Of a stretch of 64,000 nt of DNA, positions 62,493-64,000 are shown in pieces (position 1 is the stretch's first letter; each line of letters opens with the position of its first letter). The position numbers and the translations under genes were made by a program. The notes below the pieces were generated by a model. The model was not told where the DNA came from, did no database searches, and saw only the letters and a program-made list of their open reading frames with translations. Source of the stretch: Trifolium pratense (taxonomy: Eukaryota; Streptophyta; Magnoliopsida; Fabales; Fabaceae); NCBI RefSeq assembly GCF_020283565.1, contig NW_025721046.1:248001-312000 (forward strand). The letters run 5' to 3'.

Positions 62493-62916
62493 ATAAAATA
62501 GTGAATCAGAATCAAAATAAAAAATAGAATCAGAAGAAGATTGGAGAATGGAAGAGCACATAATGCATTGTGGTTGTTGTGTTTCATATGAACTACAGTA
62601 TATAAGTATTTTTGGTCGCCGAGGACATTACTATTACTGATAACAATAACATTAGAAGATATAAAGTTGAGGTTGAAGAGGCCATGAATTCTTAACAATC
62701 GTTGTATAGAAAATGAATTGAAAAATAATTGTGAGTGTTTAACAAAATTAAAATGAAAAAAACATGATTTTCTATTATGCTGCAAAAATGGTGTTTGTGA
62801 AGAATAAAATAAAGGAAATTAATTATGGCGGTGGTAATACCGAAAGGAAAGACGATGGCTAAAATACTTTACCCATATTTTTAATCTTAATTTCTATCAT
62901 ATATGTCGACCATTGG
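62493..62916. other. Region upstream of the PPR gene
   Basis: AT-rich, with no coding sequence recognised. It presumably contains the promoter of the following gene, close to the TRIM-like element. No clear TATA box can be assigned. Confidence 0.4.
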
Positions 62917-64000
62917 ATGAATCAAGAGGCCCAAAATGATGCAGCTGCAGGCAAATTGGCAGCCGAGGATCCTAATTGTGGGTCCTTCATCTTCTACACA
63001 ACAACACATGAAGAGAAGAACAATATCAATCATCTTCTCCGATCTCCACACACCATCGACGCCAATTTCTCAACAACTCCCCGCCCTTTTCCCGACTACT
63101 CTCCACGAAACCCTTCCGTCGTCACAGACACTCACCTCATCCGCCACGTCACCACAACCATCAAACGACGCCGTCTTGAACCTCTTCGTCGTGTTCTCAA
63201 ACCTTACGAATCTCGCTTCAAACCAAGTCATCTCACCTGGGTTCTCATCAACATTAAAAACGATTACAAACTTGCATTAAATTTCTTCAACTGGGCAAAA
63301 TCACGTTCACATGAACAACAACTTCTTCACCCTACTTTGGAATCGCTTTGCATTGTTGTTCATATAGCTGTTGCTTCAAACGACGTTGGAACTGCTAAAA
63401 GACTTGTTTATGAGTTCTGGGCTAGGCCGCGTTTGGATGTTTTGAAATATTTTGAGCTTTTTACTGAGAGGTTAATTTATACTTATAAAGATTGGGGTTC
63501 ACATCCTGTTGTTTTTGATGTCTACTTCCAAGTGCTTGTTGAAACTGGCTTTGTTTTAGAAGCTGAGAAACTTTTTCATAAGTTGTTAGGGTATGGTCTT
63601 GTTGTTTCTGTAGATTCTTGTAATTTGTTTCTGTCTAAGCTGTCTTGCAATTTTGAGGGGATTAAGATTGCAGCTAAGGATGTACCAAAAAAAAAAAAGA
63701 TTGCAGTTAAGGTGTTTGAGGAATTTCCTGAATTGGGTGTTTGTTGGAATACCGTCTCGTATAATATTGTTCTTCATTGTCTTTTTCAATTGGGTAAGGT
63801 GAAAGAAGCACACAACTTGCTTGTACAAATGGAGCATAGAGGAGATTTTCCTGATGTTGTAAGTTATGGTGTTGTTGTTAGTGGCTATTGTAAATTTGGG
63901 GAGCTAGATAAGGTTTTGAAGCTTGTGGATGAATTGAAGAGAAAAGGGTCGAAACCTAATGAATACATTTACAATAACATTATTGTAGTGTATACGACTC
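62917..64000 (+). CDS. P-class pentatricopeptide repeat protein, 5' part (runs off window)
   Basis: The frame is open from ATG at 62917 to the window end (361 codons). The N-terminal ~120 residues include NPSVVTDTHLIRHV and YESRFKPSHLTWVL, then ALNFFNWAKSR, a common lead-in to plant PPR arrays. Degenerate 35-residue repeats follow: HPVVFDVYFQVLVETGF, NTVSYNIVLHCLFQLGK, VVSYGVVVSGYCKFGEL and NEYIYNNII. PPR proteins bind organellar RNA. It resembles mitochondrial proteins of the Arabidopsis At1g05670 kind, but this is by memory. Oddities: a poly(A)-containing in-frame insertion at 63674-63706, and NNII joined directly to VVYTT at the window edge. A methionine further in could be the real start; I chose 62917 because it is the first ATG in the frame. 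Confidence 0.8.
   Translation, partial: MNQEAQNDAAAGKLAAEDPNCGSFIFYTTTHEEKNNINHLLRSPHTIDANFSTTPRPFPDYSPRNPSVVTDTHLIRHVTTTIKRRRLEPLRRVLKPYESRFKPSHLTWVLINIKNDYKLALNFFNWAKSRSHEQQLLHPTLESLCIVVHIAVASNDVGTAKRLVYEFWARPRLDVLKYFELFTERLIYTYKDWGSHPVVFDVYFQVLVETGFVLEAEKLFHKLLGYGLVVSVDSCNLFLSKLSCNFEGIKIAAKDVPKKKKIAVKVFEEFPELGVCWNTVSYNIVLHCLFQLGKVKEAHNLLVQMEHRGDFPDVVSYGVVVSGYCKFGELDKVLKLVDELKRKGSKPNEYIYNNIIVVYTT

Noticed and set aside
62936..63280. 114-codon open frame at the PPR start
   Set aside because: It is a different frame from the PPR protein; the frame from 62917 continues through the PPR repeats and is the real one.

Overview
This window reads as a plant nuclear chromosome, most likely from a temperate legume (the Medicago, Trifolium or pea clade). 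It is AT-rich and dominated by transposable elements. It carries spliced plant genes, plant-specific element types (CACTA, hAT, Mutator-like, PIF/Harbinger MITEs, a Sirevirus-type Ty1/copia element, L1-type LINE, TRIM) and a pentatricopeptide-repeat (PPR) gene. The genus is inferred from general resemblance only.

Region 1-12.6 kb. A minus-strand gene for a plastid-type SAM-dependent methyltransferase can be followed through eight exons from about 12590 down to about 4925, but it is a pseudogene. A 779-bp hAT MITE sits in its last exon. A 3.6-kb hAT element, itself holding a 2.46-kb Mutator-like element (MULE), sits near the end of exon 1. Exon 1 also has two frameshifts. A second, almost identical copy of the same nested hAT+MULE lies just downstream at 1150-4765. 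Each hAT copy has its own perfect 8-bp target duplication, and the MULE has a 9-bp one.

Region 12.6-28 kb. Tandem repeats surround a CACTA element (16291-18604). They are followed by a SINE, a diverged short relative of the MULE, and three neighbouring Mutator-like MITEs sharing ends close to GGCGGATTCTAG. Two of these are foldback elements filled with self-complementary TTTTTCGGAAAAA-like arrays. A 140-bp (TA)n tract follows.

Region 28.3-39.6 kb. This is a complete, very young Sirevirus-type Ty1/copia retrotransposon on the minus strand. It has two 1678-bp LTRs with one difference seen by eye, a GTCAT target duplication, a PBS, gag with coiled coil and two zinc knuckles, pol in the +1 frame, a third envelope-position ORF and four polypurine-tract-like motifs.

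Region 39.6-49 kb. Another Mutator-like MITE, a repeat with internal ~140-bp units (possibly Helitron-like), a 5'-truncated LINE with a long open frame, a PIF/Harbinger MITE with another nested in it, a further PIF-like MITE and a cut-off Stowaway-like end.

Region 48.9-58.3 kb. This is a near-identical 9.35-kb copy of 9362-18713, at a constant offset of 39585. It carries the MULE, the right end of the hAT, methyltransferase exon 1 and the CACTA element. Its left breakpoint falls exactly on the MULE terminal inverted repeat.

Region 58.3-64 kb. More tandem repeat, a copia fragment between inverted 147-bp LTRs, a chimeric LTR/PBS/TRIM-like element, and the start of a P-class PPR gene that runs off the window. 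The PPR gene is the only host gene here with no visible inactivating lesion. I found no cooperating set of host genes; the notable biology is the transposon architecture.
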